A stretch of DNA of 64,000 nt, taken from positions 8,354,501 through 8,418,500 of the forward strand of contig NZ_CP012159.1 of NCBI RefSeq assembly GCF_001189295.1. The letters run 5' to 3'. The notes beneath the pieces are model-generated. The model was not told the origin of the DNA. It worked only from the letters and a program-made list of their open reading frames with translations, and did not search any database. The translations under genes were made by a program, and so were the position numbers. Of this stretch, positions 1 through 8,600 are shown one piece after another; positions within the stretch are counted from its first letter, which is position 1, and the number at the start of each line of letters is the position of its first letter. Source of the stretch: Chondromyces crocatus (GTDB lineage Bacteria; Myxococcota_A; Polyangia; Polyangiales; Polyangiaceae).

Positions 1-2
1 CG

Positions 3-1325
3 GTCGATGCCAGGACGTTCGGCGCCGGCCAGGGCGCTCCCGAGGGGGATGGTCCTGCCATCCAGCGCGCCATCCGCGCAGCCAGCGCGCAGCAGGCCCC
101 CTGCGTGCAGTTGCCCTCGGGCGACTACGTCATTCGCCAGGCGCCAGGCCAGGCGCTGCGCGAGGTGCCCATCCGTCCCGAGGTCGATGGGCTCACCCTC
201 GAAGGCGCGCCCGATGGCACCACCCGCATTCTCCTGGAAGCCGACAGCTTCGCGATCCTGGTCAACAAGGGGGATACGCGGCCCTTGCTGCCCGTGCGTG
301 GGCTCAGGCTCCGCCACCTCACCATCGAGGTGCCCGGGGGGCATGGGGTCAGCGACGCGGGTGCGATCCAGCTCAACCGCTGCCCTGACGTCCACGTGGC
401 CGACGTGCGCATCCGCATGAACGCCCGCGCCCAGGTGGCGCGCGGGCTGAAGATGTCCGGGCTCGCCACATCGCAAGGGACGAGCGGCCTGCTCGAACGG
501 ATCCACGTCGATGGCATCAGCAAGGCGGGGATGTACCTCGCCAGCGGCACGCACCACCTCACCGTGCGGGGCTGCGAGACCCTCCACGCCTGGAACGAGC
601 CACCCATCAACGCGCCGCCGCCAGGGCTCTCCATCTCGGACGCCCACGAGATCACCGTCGTCGACCATCACGCCCACCACAACCGCGGCGCTGGGCTGTT
701 GATCGGCACCAACGGCGGGCCGCCGATCCGGGTGCCGGAGCTCCCGTCGGACGCCTATGGCGCGTATTACCCGGGCGCGCTGGCCCACGGTCCGGCCACG
801 CGCATCCGGGTGGTTGGTGGCTCCTTCTCGGACAACGGAGAGGTCGGTGGCGCAGGGATCCTCATCGGGAGCGGCTACCCCGAGGTCCCCCGCGAGATCA
901 CGCTCACCGATGTGCTCGCGCGCGGCAACCGCGGGCCCGGGATCGTCATCGAGGCCGGGGCGGACATCGCCATCGATGGCGCCGTGGTGAGCGGCAATGG
1001 GGCGCAGGGGATCCTGGTGCGCGACGTCGTGTTGCCTGGAGCTGCCGGCGCAGGACCGAGGACCACCGGGGTGCGCATCTCGAACGCGCTGATCCACGAC
1101 AACGGGCGCGCGGTCCGCGTCGACGTGGGGGGACTGGAGGTCCGGGGGGGCGCGGAGGGGGTGGGGCTCATCGGCGGAATCATCGCCGTGGGGGACGAGG
1201 GCTCGCGCCAGCGCCTCGGTGTCCGCCTGGTGCCGGAGGGGGAGCGTCGGAGTCGGGGCTTCTTCACGGTAGGCGCGCCCAGGATCGCGGCGCCCATCCT
1301 GTTCGACGGCGTGGACGCTCGGTAG
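3..1325 (+). CDS. Right-handed parallel beta-helix protein (5' end outside window)
   Basis: The reading frame is open to the left edge, so the start lies upstream and about 440 C-terminal residues are visible. The first visible residues (VDARTFGAGQG, then DGPAIQRAIRAA and LPSGDYVI) match the N-terminal turn of pectate-lyase/GH28-type beta-helix proteins, which usually read fGAkgDG...AIqaAi...lPaGtY. The body has irregular Gly/Asn-rich beta-helix rungs (for example HHNRGAGLLIG, GNRGPGIVIE, GNGAQGILV), as in PbH1 repeats. Such proteins are usually exported and act on, or bind, polysaccharides. No catalytic residues can be assigned, so lyase, hydrolase, epimerase or a purely structural role remain open. 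It ends 36 bases before the convergent cysS. Confidence 0.7.
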   Translation, partial: VDARTFGAGQGAPEGDGPAIQRAIRAASAQQAPCVQLPSGDYVIRQAPGQALREVPIRPEVDGLTLEGAPDGTTRILLEADSFAILVNKGDTRPLLPVRGLRLRHLTIEVPGGHGVSDAGAIQLNRCPDVHVADVRIRMNARAQVARGLKMSGLATSQGTSGLLERIHVDGISKAGMYLASGTHHLTVRGCETLHAWNEPPINAPPPGLSISDAHEITVVDHHAHHNRGAGLLIGTNGGPPIRVPELPSDAYGAYYPGALAHGPATRIRVVGGSFSDNGEVGGAGILIGSGYPEVPREITLTDVLARGNRGPGIVIEAGADIAIDGAVVSGNGAQGILVRDVVLPGAAGAGPRTTGVRISNALIHDNGRAVRVDVGGLEVRGGAEGVGLIGGIIAVGDEGSRQRLGVRLVPEGERRSRGFFTVGAPRIAAPILFDGVDAR

Positions 1326-1361
1326 TCCACGCCATCCATCGTCGCGGGGAGGTCGCGCTCG

Positions 1362-2909
1362 CTACCGGGCGGACCAGCGTGTGCCCTGCGGCGAGTCTTC
1401 CACTTCCACACCGGCCTCGATGAGGAGCTTCCGGATCATGTCGCCCTTGGCGAAGTCCTTGTCCTTCCGCGCCTGGGTCCGCAGGGCGAGCAGCCGGTCC
1501 ACGACCTCGTCGCCACCTCGACCCGCGGCCGCTCCCGAGCTGGGAGGGACGGCGTAGTCGACGCAGACCTCGGCGTGCAGCTCCGGTCGCGCGATCTCGA
1601 CGCCGAAGATGGCGAGGTGCGCGGTGAGGCAGCGGTAGACGGGGAGGAGCTCGGCCACCTCCGGGTGGGCCTCGATCCCTGCGGCGTAGAGCCCGCTCAC
1701 GTACTCGAAGAGCGCGGCCATCGCGGTGGGGGCGTCGAGATCGTCGTTCATGGCGGCGGTGAACTTCTCGATGAACTGCTCGCTCGCCGCGCCGAACTTG
1801 CCCGTCGTGTAGGTGTGGCGCATGCGGGGCACGCGCAGCTCCGGGGGGCGCTGGCTCGGGTAGCTCCCGCGAGGCAGCTCGAAGACCGAGGCGGGGGCGC
1901 CGCTCAGCCGCTCGGCGAGCACGTCGACCAGGCGCTTGATCCGCTGGTAGCCCGCCGCGGCCTGCTCCAGGAGATCCCAGTCGAAGGGCAGCTTCGTGCG
2001 GTAGTGGTGCGTCGAGAAGAACCACCGCACGACGTCGACGCCGTGGCGCTCGACCAGATCGGACACGCCGACCACGTTGCCCAGGCTCTTGCTCATCTTC
2101 GTGCCGCGCAGATCCAGGTGCTCCGGGTGCAGCCAGTAGCGCACCCAGGGGTGGCCGCAGAGGGGCTCGCTCTGCGCGACCTCGTTCTCGTGGTGCGGGA
2201 AGAGGTTGTCGATCCCGCCGCCGTGCACGTCGAAATGATCTCCCAGCAGCGCGGTGCTCATCGCCGAGCACTCGATGTGCCACCCGGGTCGCCCTTGAGG
2301 CCAGCCCTCCTGGCCCGTCGTCCACGCCGGCTGCCCCTCATCCGAGGGCTTCCAGAGCGTGAAGTCGTTGGGGTGCCGCTTGCGCGCGATGTCCTCTTCG
2401 AGCCGGCCGCAGGCGCCCACCTCCTGCTCGGCCAGCACCCGGTGCGACAGCGCGCCGTAGCGCGGGAAGGACGCCACCTCGTAGAAGACCTCACCGTCCT
2501 TCACGTAAGCGTGCCCCTTCTCGATGAGCTGCGCGACCATGCTCACCTGCTCGTCGACGAAGTCGGTCGCGCGCGTGTACGCCGCGTAGTCCTTGATGTG
2601 CAGCGCGCGGCAGTCGCGGCGGAAACCAGCGATCATCTGCTCGGCGAGATCGACGCAGCCCCGGCTCTCCTCGCCCCCTGCGATGATCCGGTCGTCGATG
2701 TCGGTGTAGTTGATGACGCCGATGACGTGATAGCCGCTGTGCTCCAGCCAGCGCCGGAACGTGTCCCAGAAGCAGTACGTGCGGGCGTGTCCGATGTGCA
2801 TCGGCGCGTACACCGTCAAGCCGCACACGTACATGCGCACGACCTTGGGGTTGGCAGGAACGAAGGGTTCCAGCGCTCGCGAGGCGGTGTTGAACACGTG
2901 CAAGGGCAT
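1362..2909 (-). CDS. cysS: Cysteinyl-tRNA synthetase
   Basis: Class I aminoacyl-tRNA synthetase that charges tRNA-Cys in the cytoplasm. The 515-residue product has HIGH at residues 38-41 and KMSKS at about 271-275. The zinc ligands typical of the family are C29, C214 (HIECSAMS), H239 and E243 (HHENE). The DALR-type anticodon-binding part follows. I chose the ATG at 2909 because the protein then begins MPLHVFNTASR, the usual CysS N-terminus, and GGAGAG sits just upstream; an in-frame extension to 2960 has no homology-like content. Monocistronic, convergent with the beta-helix gene. Length and motifs are ordinary, so it is probably the only housekeeping copy needed. Confidence 0.97.
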   Translation of the reverse strand: MPLHVFNTASRALEPFVPANPKVVRMYVCGLTVYAPMHIGHARTYCFWDTFRRWLEHSGYHVIGVINYTDIDDRIIAGGEESRGCVDLAEQMIAGFRRDCRALHIKDYAAYTRATDFVDEQVSMVAQLIEKGHAYVKDGEVFYEVASFPRYGALSHRVLAEQEVGACGRLEEDIARKRHPNDFTLWKPSDEGQPAWTTGQEGWPQGRPGWHIECSAMSTALLGDHFDVHGGGIDNLFPHHENEVAQSEPLCGHPWVRYWLHPEHLDLRGTKMSKSLGNVVGVSDLVERHGVDVVRWFFSTHHYRTKLPFDWDLLEQAAAGYQRIKRLVDVLAERLSGAPASVFELPRGSYPSQRPPELRVPRMRHTYTTGKFGAASEQFIEKFTAAMNDDLDAPTAMAALFEYVSGLYAAGIEAHPEVAELLPVYRCLTAHLAIFGVEIARPELHAEVCVDYAVPPSSGAAAGRGGDEVVDRLLALRTQARKDKDFAKGDMIRKLLIEAGVEVEDSPQGTRWSAR

Positions 2910-3122
2910 CGGCGCAGCTCTCCGGGGGTGAGGGCAGTGAAAGAGGTGGGTAGATACCACGGGGAAGGCCTGTGTGAAAAATCAGGGAATGGGCAGGAAA
3001 GCGATGGGTTGTCAGGCGCACGCGCGGCCACGAGCGCTGGTCGGGCTGTCCGTGCGGCGGTCCATCGCGCAGAATTCCTGAGGAGTCCCTTCCAGGGGGA
3101 GGGGACGTGAAGGTGGGGACCG

Positions 3123-3455
3123 ATGAAAACGCTGCTGCGATGGGTCTCGGCACTGTTCGTCCTCCAGGCCTCGCTGCTCGGGGGATGTGTCTTCGAGGAG
3201 GCCAAGGAGGGGACCACACGCGCTCCAGGCGAGGCCTTTCCCGAGGGGGTCGATCTCGCTGCCACGACCGAAGTGAGCAGCGCCTCCGCCGACCTCGCCC
3301 CTCCGGACTGCGATCCGAACCACGACTGTGAGGTCGCCGGCCCCCAGGTGCAGTGTGCCAGTGGGCCTGCCATGAACGCCTGGCAGACCTCCGACGGGCG
3401 CTGGTGCATCAACCGGGATGCCTGCGGCTGGAACAACCCGATCTGCCCCTTCTGA
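3123..3455 (+). CDS. Small Cys-rich putative lipoprotein
   Basis: 110 residues. An N-terminal signal (MKTLLRWVSALFVLQASLLGGC) ends in a good lipobox, LLGGC, so the mature protein is probably lipid-anchored. The mature part starts acidic and finishes with a Cys/Trp-rich module (CDPNHDC, WCINRDACGWNNPICPF) that should form disulfides. GGGGA-type ribosome sites precede the ATG. The next gene begins 16 bases after the stop, which suggests co-transcription. I recognise no family. Confidence 0.65.
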   Translation: MKTLLRWVSALFVLQASLLGGCVFEEAKEGTTRAPGEAFPEGVDLAATTEVSSASADLAPPDCDPNHDCEVAGPQVQCASGPAMNAWQTSDGRWCINRDACGWNNPICPF

Positions 3456-3471
3456 GCAGGGGACCGCCCGC

Positions 3472-4047
3472 ATGCGTACGACGCCTCGTTTCCTCCGCGC
3501 CTCGTTCGTCCGGATCCAGGGCCAGCGCGGCCGCATCTACGTGCATCGCAGCGACGGCAGCGAGGTGTCGTGGGTCTTCCCGAGCGCAGGCGCGTTCTTG
3601 CCGCACGACCTGTTCCACCTCGTGGCGGAGGGGGCCTTCGGTCTGCGCGCAGGGTTCTGGGGGCGCGTCGACGGGGGAGCCGACCCCGCGCGCATCAACG
3701 ATGAGGCGAACCGCATGAGCGGGCCCGAACGTTACCGAGGGTTCGGTGACGATCGGCGGGAGCTGCTCCAGGCCGAGGCGCTGGTGGGCGCGCTCTGGTC
3801 AGGGAACGAGCGCACCCCGGCCGAGCGTGTGGAAGCCATCGTCGTAGCCTGTGCGGGCTTCGGAGTCGCTCCCCCAGCCTCCCTCGGGGAAGCGCGCGTG
3901 GTGGCGGCGCTGCGCGGCCTCCAGCACCTGGATCCCGCGTGGAAGATGCTGCTGCCGAAAGGGACGATCGTCCTTCCGTTCGACGTCGACGACCCGCAGC
4001 GCGGGTTCGATGCCTGGCTCGCCAACACGGTGGGTGGGAGTCCGTAG
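3472..4047 (+). CDS. Conserved-looking protein of unknown function
   Basis: 191 residues with no signal peptide or membrane segment. The start MRTTPRFLRASF is preferred over an in-frame ATG 54 bases upstream, because that one overlaps the preceding gene and GCAGGGGA precedes 3472. Visible segments are a beta-rich N-terminus (GRIYVHRSDGSEVSWVF), the motif LPHDLFHLVAEGAFGL, and a compositionally normal helical middle. The HD..H-like spacing in LPHDLFH could bind metal but nothing proves it. It is probably translated from the same message as the small lipoprotein upstream. No family recognised. Confidence 0.6.
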   Translation: MRTTPRFLRASFVRIQGQRGRIYVHRSDGSEVSWVFPSAGAFLPHDLFHLVAEGAFGLRAGFWGRVDGGADPARINDEANRMSGPERYRGFGDDRRELLQAEALVGALWSGNERTPAERVEAIVVACAGFGVAPPASLGEARVVAALRGLQHLDPAWKMLLPKGTIVLPFDVDDPQRGFDAWLANTVGGSP

Positions 4048-4151
4048 GACAGATCTCCGCCTCCTGCCCATCTTCGGGACCTATCGTGTGTCTCATGCGG
4101 CCAGGGCGCGGGCGCTCCATCCTGGAGGCCGGTCCCCGGCAAGAGGCGTCG

Positions 4152-4592
4152 ATGAATCCCGAGACACATCCTTCACCCCCTGGTGGCGCATGGCGGCAGC
4201 TCGTCCGCGCCGGTGCCCTCTGTAGTTCCCTCGGAACGGCGGGCTTTCTCGTCGTCCAGGCCGGCGTGGGAGGGTGCACCCGCACCACCCCCGATGCGCA
4301 GCCCCCCTCCGAGTCAGGCTCCTCGCAGGCCTCGTCCCCAACCAAAGACCCCGCGGTCCCCCCGACCACGCCGACCGCGGGTCATGCAAAGGGAGCCAGT
4401 GACGCCATCCTCCCGCGTCCAGGGGGGTCACAGCCTGCGCAGGACGAGGTCCCCCTGCCAGGTGGATCCCGGACGCCGTCGCCCACCCAGACCGCATCCC
4501 CAACCTTCTTCCCAGGCACGAAGTCGGGCTTCGTCTCCACGCCAGAGCGGATGCCGGGTGCGAACCCTGTCCCCCTGCCAAGCCAGCCATGA
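4152..4592 (+). CDS. Pro/Ser/Thr-rich putative lipoprotein
   Basis: 146 residues. A positively charged N-terminus (GGAWRQLVRAG) and a hydrophobic stretch end in VGGC, a plausible lipobox at about residue 42. The rest is low-complexity Pro/Ser/Thr/Gly, as expected of a disordered surface linker. Its TGA overlaps the ATG of the sterol desaturase gene (ATGA at 4589-4592), so the two are probably translationally coupled. No enzymatic domain is visible; it may simply be an exported tether. Confidence 0.5.
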   Translation: MNPETHPSPPGGAWRQLVRAGALCSSLGTAGFLVVQAGVGGCTRTTPDAQPPSESGSSQASSPTKDPAVPPTTPTAGHAKGASDAILPRPGGSQPAQDEVPLPGGSRTPSPTQTASPTFFPGTKSGFVSTPERMPGANPVPLPSQP

Positions 4593-5452
4593 CGCCTCTC
4601 GCCTGGCTTGCCACGAGCACCGCGGCCACCGCCTCCAGTCTCCTGATGATCGCGCTCGTCTTCGCCCCGCTGGAGCGAGCCTTCCCGGCACGCCCCGATC
4701 AGCGGGTCTTCCGCCGAGCGATCGGCGTCGATCTCTGCTTTTTCCTCGGGCAGCACCTGGTCTTCGCCGGGCTGGTGACCGTGGCACTGGGCGCCGTGGC
4801 CCGTGGTCTCGACGTGACGGCCCTCGAAGCCATTCGCACGACCGCCGCCGCGTGGCCCCTCTGGATCCAGGGAGGCATCGCGCTCGTCCTGGGCGACGTG
4901 CTGGTCTACTGGTTTCACCGTGCGTGTCACCACTACGACTTCCTGTGGCGGTTCCACGCCGTGCACCACAGCGTCGAGCAGCTCGACTGGCTCGCCGCGC
5001 ACCGCGAGCATCCGCTCGACGGACTCTTCACCCAGCTCTGGCTGAACCTGCCGGGCATCCTCCTGGGTCTACCCTTCGAAGCGATGGGCGCGCTGGTGGT
5101 GGTGAGGAGCCTGTGGGCGGTGTTCATCCACGCGAACGTACGGCTCCCGCTCGGGCCGTTGCGCTGGATCCTGGGAGCGCCGGAGCTGCATCACTGGCAC
5201 CACGCGCGCGTGGAGCGCACGTCCCACAACTTCGCCAACCTGGCGCCATACCTCGACCGACTCTTCGGGACCTACCACTGTCCCGAAGGACCGGAGACGT
5301 ACCCGCTCGGCCTCACGGAGCCCTGGCCACGCGGCTACTTCGCGCAGCTCGGCCATCCCTTCACCCGACCCCGCACGGAGGAGAGGTCGCTCCAGCCATC
5401 CTCCGGATCCATCCCTCACCAGACGCTTCGCACTCCGCCCCTGCCACGATGA
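4589..5452 (+). CDS. Sterol desaturase / fatty acid hydroxylase family membrane enzyme
   Basis: 287 residues with about four hydrophobic segments. The di-iron histidine clusters of the superfamily are present: HRACHH (residues 110-115), HAVHH (123-127) and HHWHH (201-205), plus isolated H141 and H181. The family hydroxylates or desaturates lipids such as sterols, fatty acids and carotenoids in the inner membrane using O2. The substrate cannot be read from the sequence. The start overlaps the preceding stop (ATGA). The C-terminal 30 residues are low complexity and may be dispensable. Confidence 0.88.
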   Translation: MTPLAWLATSTAATASSLLMIALVFAPLERAFPARPDQRVFRRAIGVDLCFFLGQHLVFAGLVTVALGAVARGLDVTALEAIRTTAAAWPLWIQGGIALVLGDVLVYWFHRACHHYDFLWRFHAVHHSVEQLDWLAAHREHPLDGLFTQLWLNLPGILLGLPFEAMGALVVVRSLWAVFIHANVRLPLGPLRWILGAPELHHWHHARVERTSHNFANLAPYLDRLFGTYHCPEGPETYPLGLTEPWPRGYFAQLGHPFTRPRTEERSLQPSSGSIPHQTLRTPPLPR

Positions 5453-5666
5453 AGGCGGAGGAGGTGCTCCTGACCTCTCTCTGCAGTGCGGAAGACCCTG
5501 CCCTGAATGTCGGCGGGGTGGCGCGCACCTCAGCATGCGCCGCCCAGCCTCGTCTCTGACCCCGCTTCGACGCCGAGCGAAGCGACAGGGCTCGTCACGC
5601 TCGTGTGCGCGCTCGTGGGTCTCCACCAGGTGTGCAGCACGGTCCGACCCGCTCGTGGAGGTGTCG

Positions 5667-8600
5667 ATGATGCGCAGTGGACAGTGGCGAGAGCATTCCC
5701 GGGGTGGCGTGAAGCTGCCCGAGACGAGTCGCAGCGCCTTACAGCGCGCAGGGTCCCTGGCGATCGCCTTCGGCCTCGCGTCACCGCTCACGGCGTGCAA
5801 GGACCGCGAGGTTCCCCGCGCGGTGGAGACGGTCCACGAGGCCACCAGCCCACTCGTCGGCACCTGGATCATCTCCACGCCTCTCCCCGGGCCCCGTGGA
5901 AACTACACGGCGACGATGCTCGCCGACGAGAGGGTGCTCCTGGTCGGTGGCGAAGGTCCTGAGGGAATCCTCTCGAGCGCCCTGCTCCGCAACCCGGATA
6001 GCGGCCAATGGACCCTGACTGCGCCGATGGCCGCCTCCCGCATCCACCACACCGCCGTGACGCTTCTGGACGGGCGCGTGATGATCAGCGGGGGCACCGA
6101 TCCCCTGAATCGAGCGCACCGTTCCGTGGAGATCTACGACCCGACCACGCAGCAGTGGACACAAGCGCCGCCCATGAGTGGGCCACGCACCAGTCACACC
6201 GCCACGCGCCTTCTCGATGGTCGAGTCCTCGTCACGGGTGGAACGACCAAGGCGTCGGACGATCTCGGGAACACTCAGGATTCCTGCGAAATCTTCGATC
6301 CTCCGACGAACGCCTGGAGCCCGTGCTCCCCCATGAGCAGCCGGAGCCACAACCATACGGCCACCCTCCTGAGCAACGGCGACGTCCTCGTCGCGCACAA
6401 CCACCCCAGATCATCCCCCGAGCGTGTCCACGCACAGGTTTACCATCCACCGACGGATACCTGGAGCGACACCCCCCTCATGGTGCATCCGCACATCGGG
6501 CACGTCGCTATCCTGCTCCCGGACGGTCGGGTCCTCGTCGTGGGAGGCGTGAATCGGTCCAAGGAGGACGCCGAGATCTACGATCCCAGCACCAACACCT
6601 GGGCAGCCGCCCCCGGCAGGGTCGGCGGCAAGGAGGAGGCTCCGTACTCCACCTACGGGCTGAGGTCGCTCACCGCCCTCCTGCTCCCTGACGGCCGGGC
6701 CTTGATCACCAACGGCATCGAGCACGTGCGGACCCCCTGCTACAGCGCGTCCTGCACCCTCACCTCCCAGACCTACCACACGCCCACGCGGCTCGAGATC
6801 TTCAACCCTGTCACGAACGCCTGGTCTCTCGGCCCTCCCATGAACCAGGGTCATGGCAGGGCGACCACGGTGCTCGTGAAGGGCAGACTGCTCACCCCGG
6901 GAGGTGAGCCCGCCGAGCCTGGTCCCCTGTCGACGAGCTTCAGCCGGTACGTCGAGGCGTTGCCGCTCGTCGCGCCGGGCACGCCTTGCAGCGCGTCGCT
7001 CGACTGCCAGGGCGCAGCCTGTGTCGACGGCGTCTGCTGCGACACGGCGTGCGATGGGCCGTGTGAGGCTTGCTCGATCGCGGCGGGTGCATCGCAGGCC
7101 GGCAAGTGTACGCCCCTGTCCGGCCCGACCTGCGACGACGGCAACGCATGCACTCAGGCAGACACCTGTCAGCAGGGCATCTGCCGCGGAGCTGCCGTGG
7201 CCAACGGCACGCCCTGCGATGATGAAAGCCCCTGCACCCTCACCGATGCCTGCCAGGCAGGAGCATGCACGGGTTCACCGGCAGCGGATGGCACCCCCTG
7301 TGACGACCACGATGCGTGTACTCAGGTCGACGCGTGTCGGTCAGGCGCATGTGTCGGCGGGGCGCCCGTCCTCTGTGCGGCCCAGGGGACATGCCAGAGC
7401 GCGATCTGCGATCCGGTCAGCGGCGCGTGCATCCAGGGTCCGAGCCCCGGTGGCACCCCTTGCGACGATGCCGATCGCTGCACGATCGATGACCAGTGCC
7501 AGTCGGGCGTCTGTGTCAGTCGGCCGCTCAGCTGCGGGAGCTATAGCAAGAAGTGCCACGCCTCGGTCTGCGATCCCGCTCTCGGCGCTTGCACCTTCAT
7601 CCCGTTGAGCGACGGAACGAGCTGCAACGATTACGACTCTTGCACCCAGACCGACACCTGTCATGCGGGGACGTGTATCGGGACCGACCCCCTGGTCTGT
7701 ACCGCCTCGAAGAGCTGCCATGTCCCCGCAGTCTGCAATCCCACCGGGATGACGAACGCCTGCGGGCCCTCCGTTCCAGGACCGGACGGTGAGTCCTGCC
7801 CGGACCCGACATCGGCGGGGTGGTTGATCGCGGCGCCATTGCTCACGGGCCGCGGCTACCACACGGCGACCCGTCTCCTGGACGGCACCGTGCTCGTCAC
7901 CGGTGGGGCTCGACCGAGCAACATTTCCTGGTACAGCGTCACGTACCAGGACAGCGCCGAGCGCTACGATCCGAGCACCGACACCTGGACGTCCGCGGGC
8001 TCCCTCGCTCAGGCCCGTGGTCTGCACACGGCGACCCTTCTCCTGGACGGCACGGTGCTCGTCACCGGTGGCGTGAAGAGCCCGGCCCTCGCCAGCGCCG
8101 AGCGCTACGACCCCATCACGAACAGCTGGACCACGGTCGCCCCCATGAGCCGACCCCGACAAGGACACACGGCCACACGGCTGGACGATGGGAAGGTCCT
8201 GGTCGCCGGCGGCGGCGCGACCGAGAACAGCGCAGAACTCTACGATCCCGTGTCGAACACGTGGACCTACGCCATGCCGATGGCCCATGGCCGAGAGAAC
8301 CACACCGCCACGCGCTTGCAGGATGCTCGGATCCTCATCGTCGGCGGAAGGTCGGACCCCACCAGCGAGATCTACGATCCCACGCTCGACACCTGGACGC
8401 TCACCGGGCCGAACAGGTCGTACCGCATCCGGCACACGGCAGCCCTGCTCCAGGATGGCGACGTGATGGTCGTCGGGCAGAGCAACTGGCCAGAACGCTA
8501 CATGCCCGCAACCAACACCTGGCGAGCGGGGAAGGAGACCGAGCAGCGCCGAAATCTTCTCACGACCGACCTTCTGCCCGACGGCACACTCCTGGTCGTC

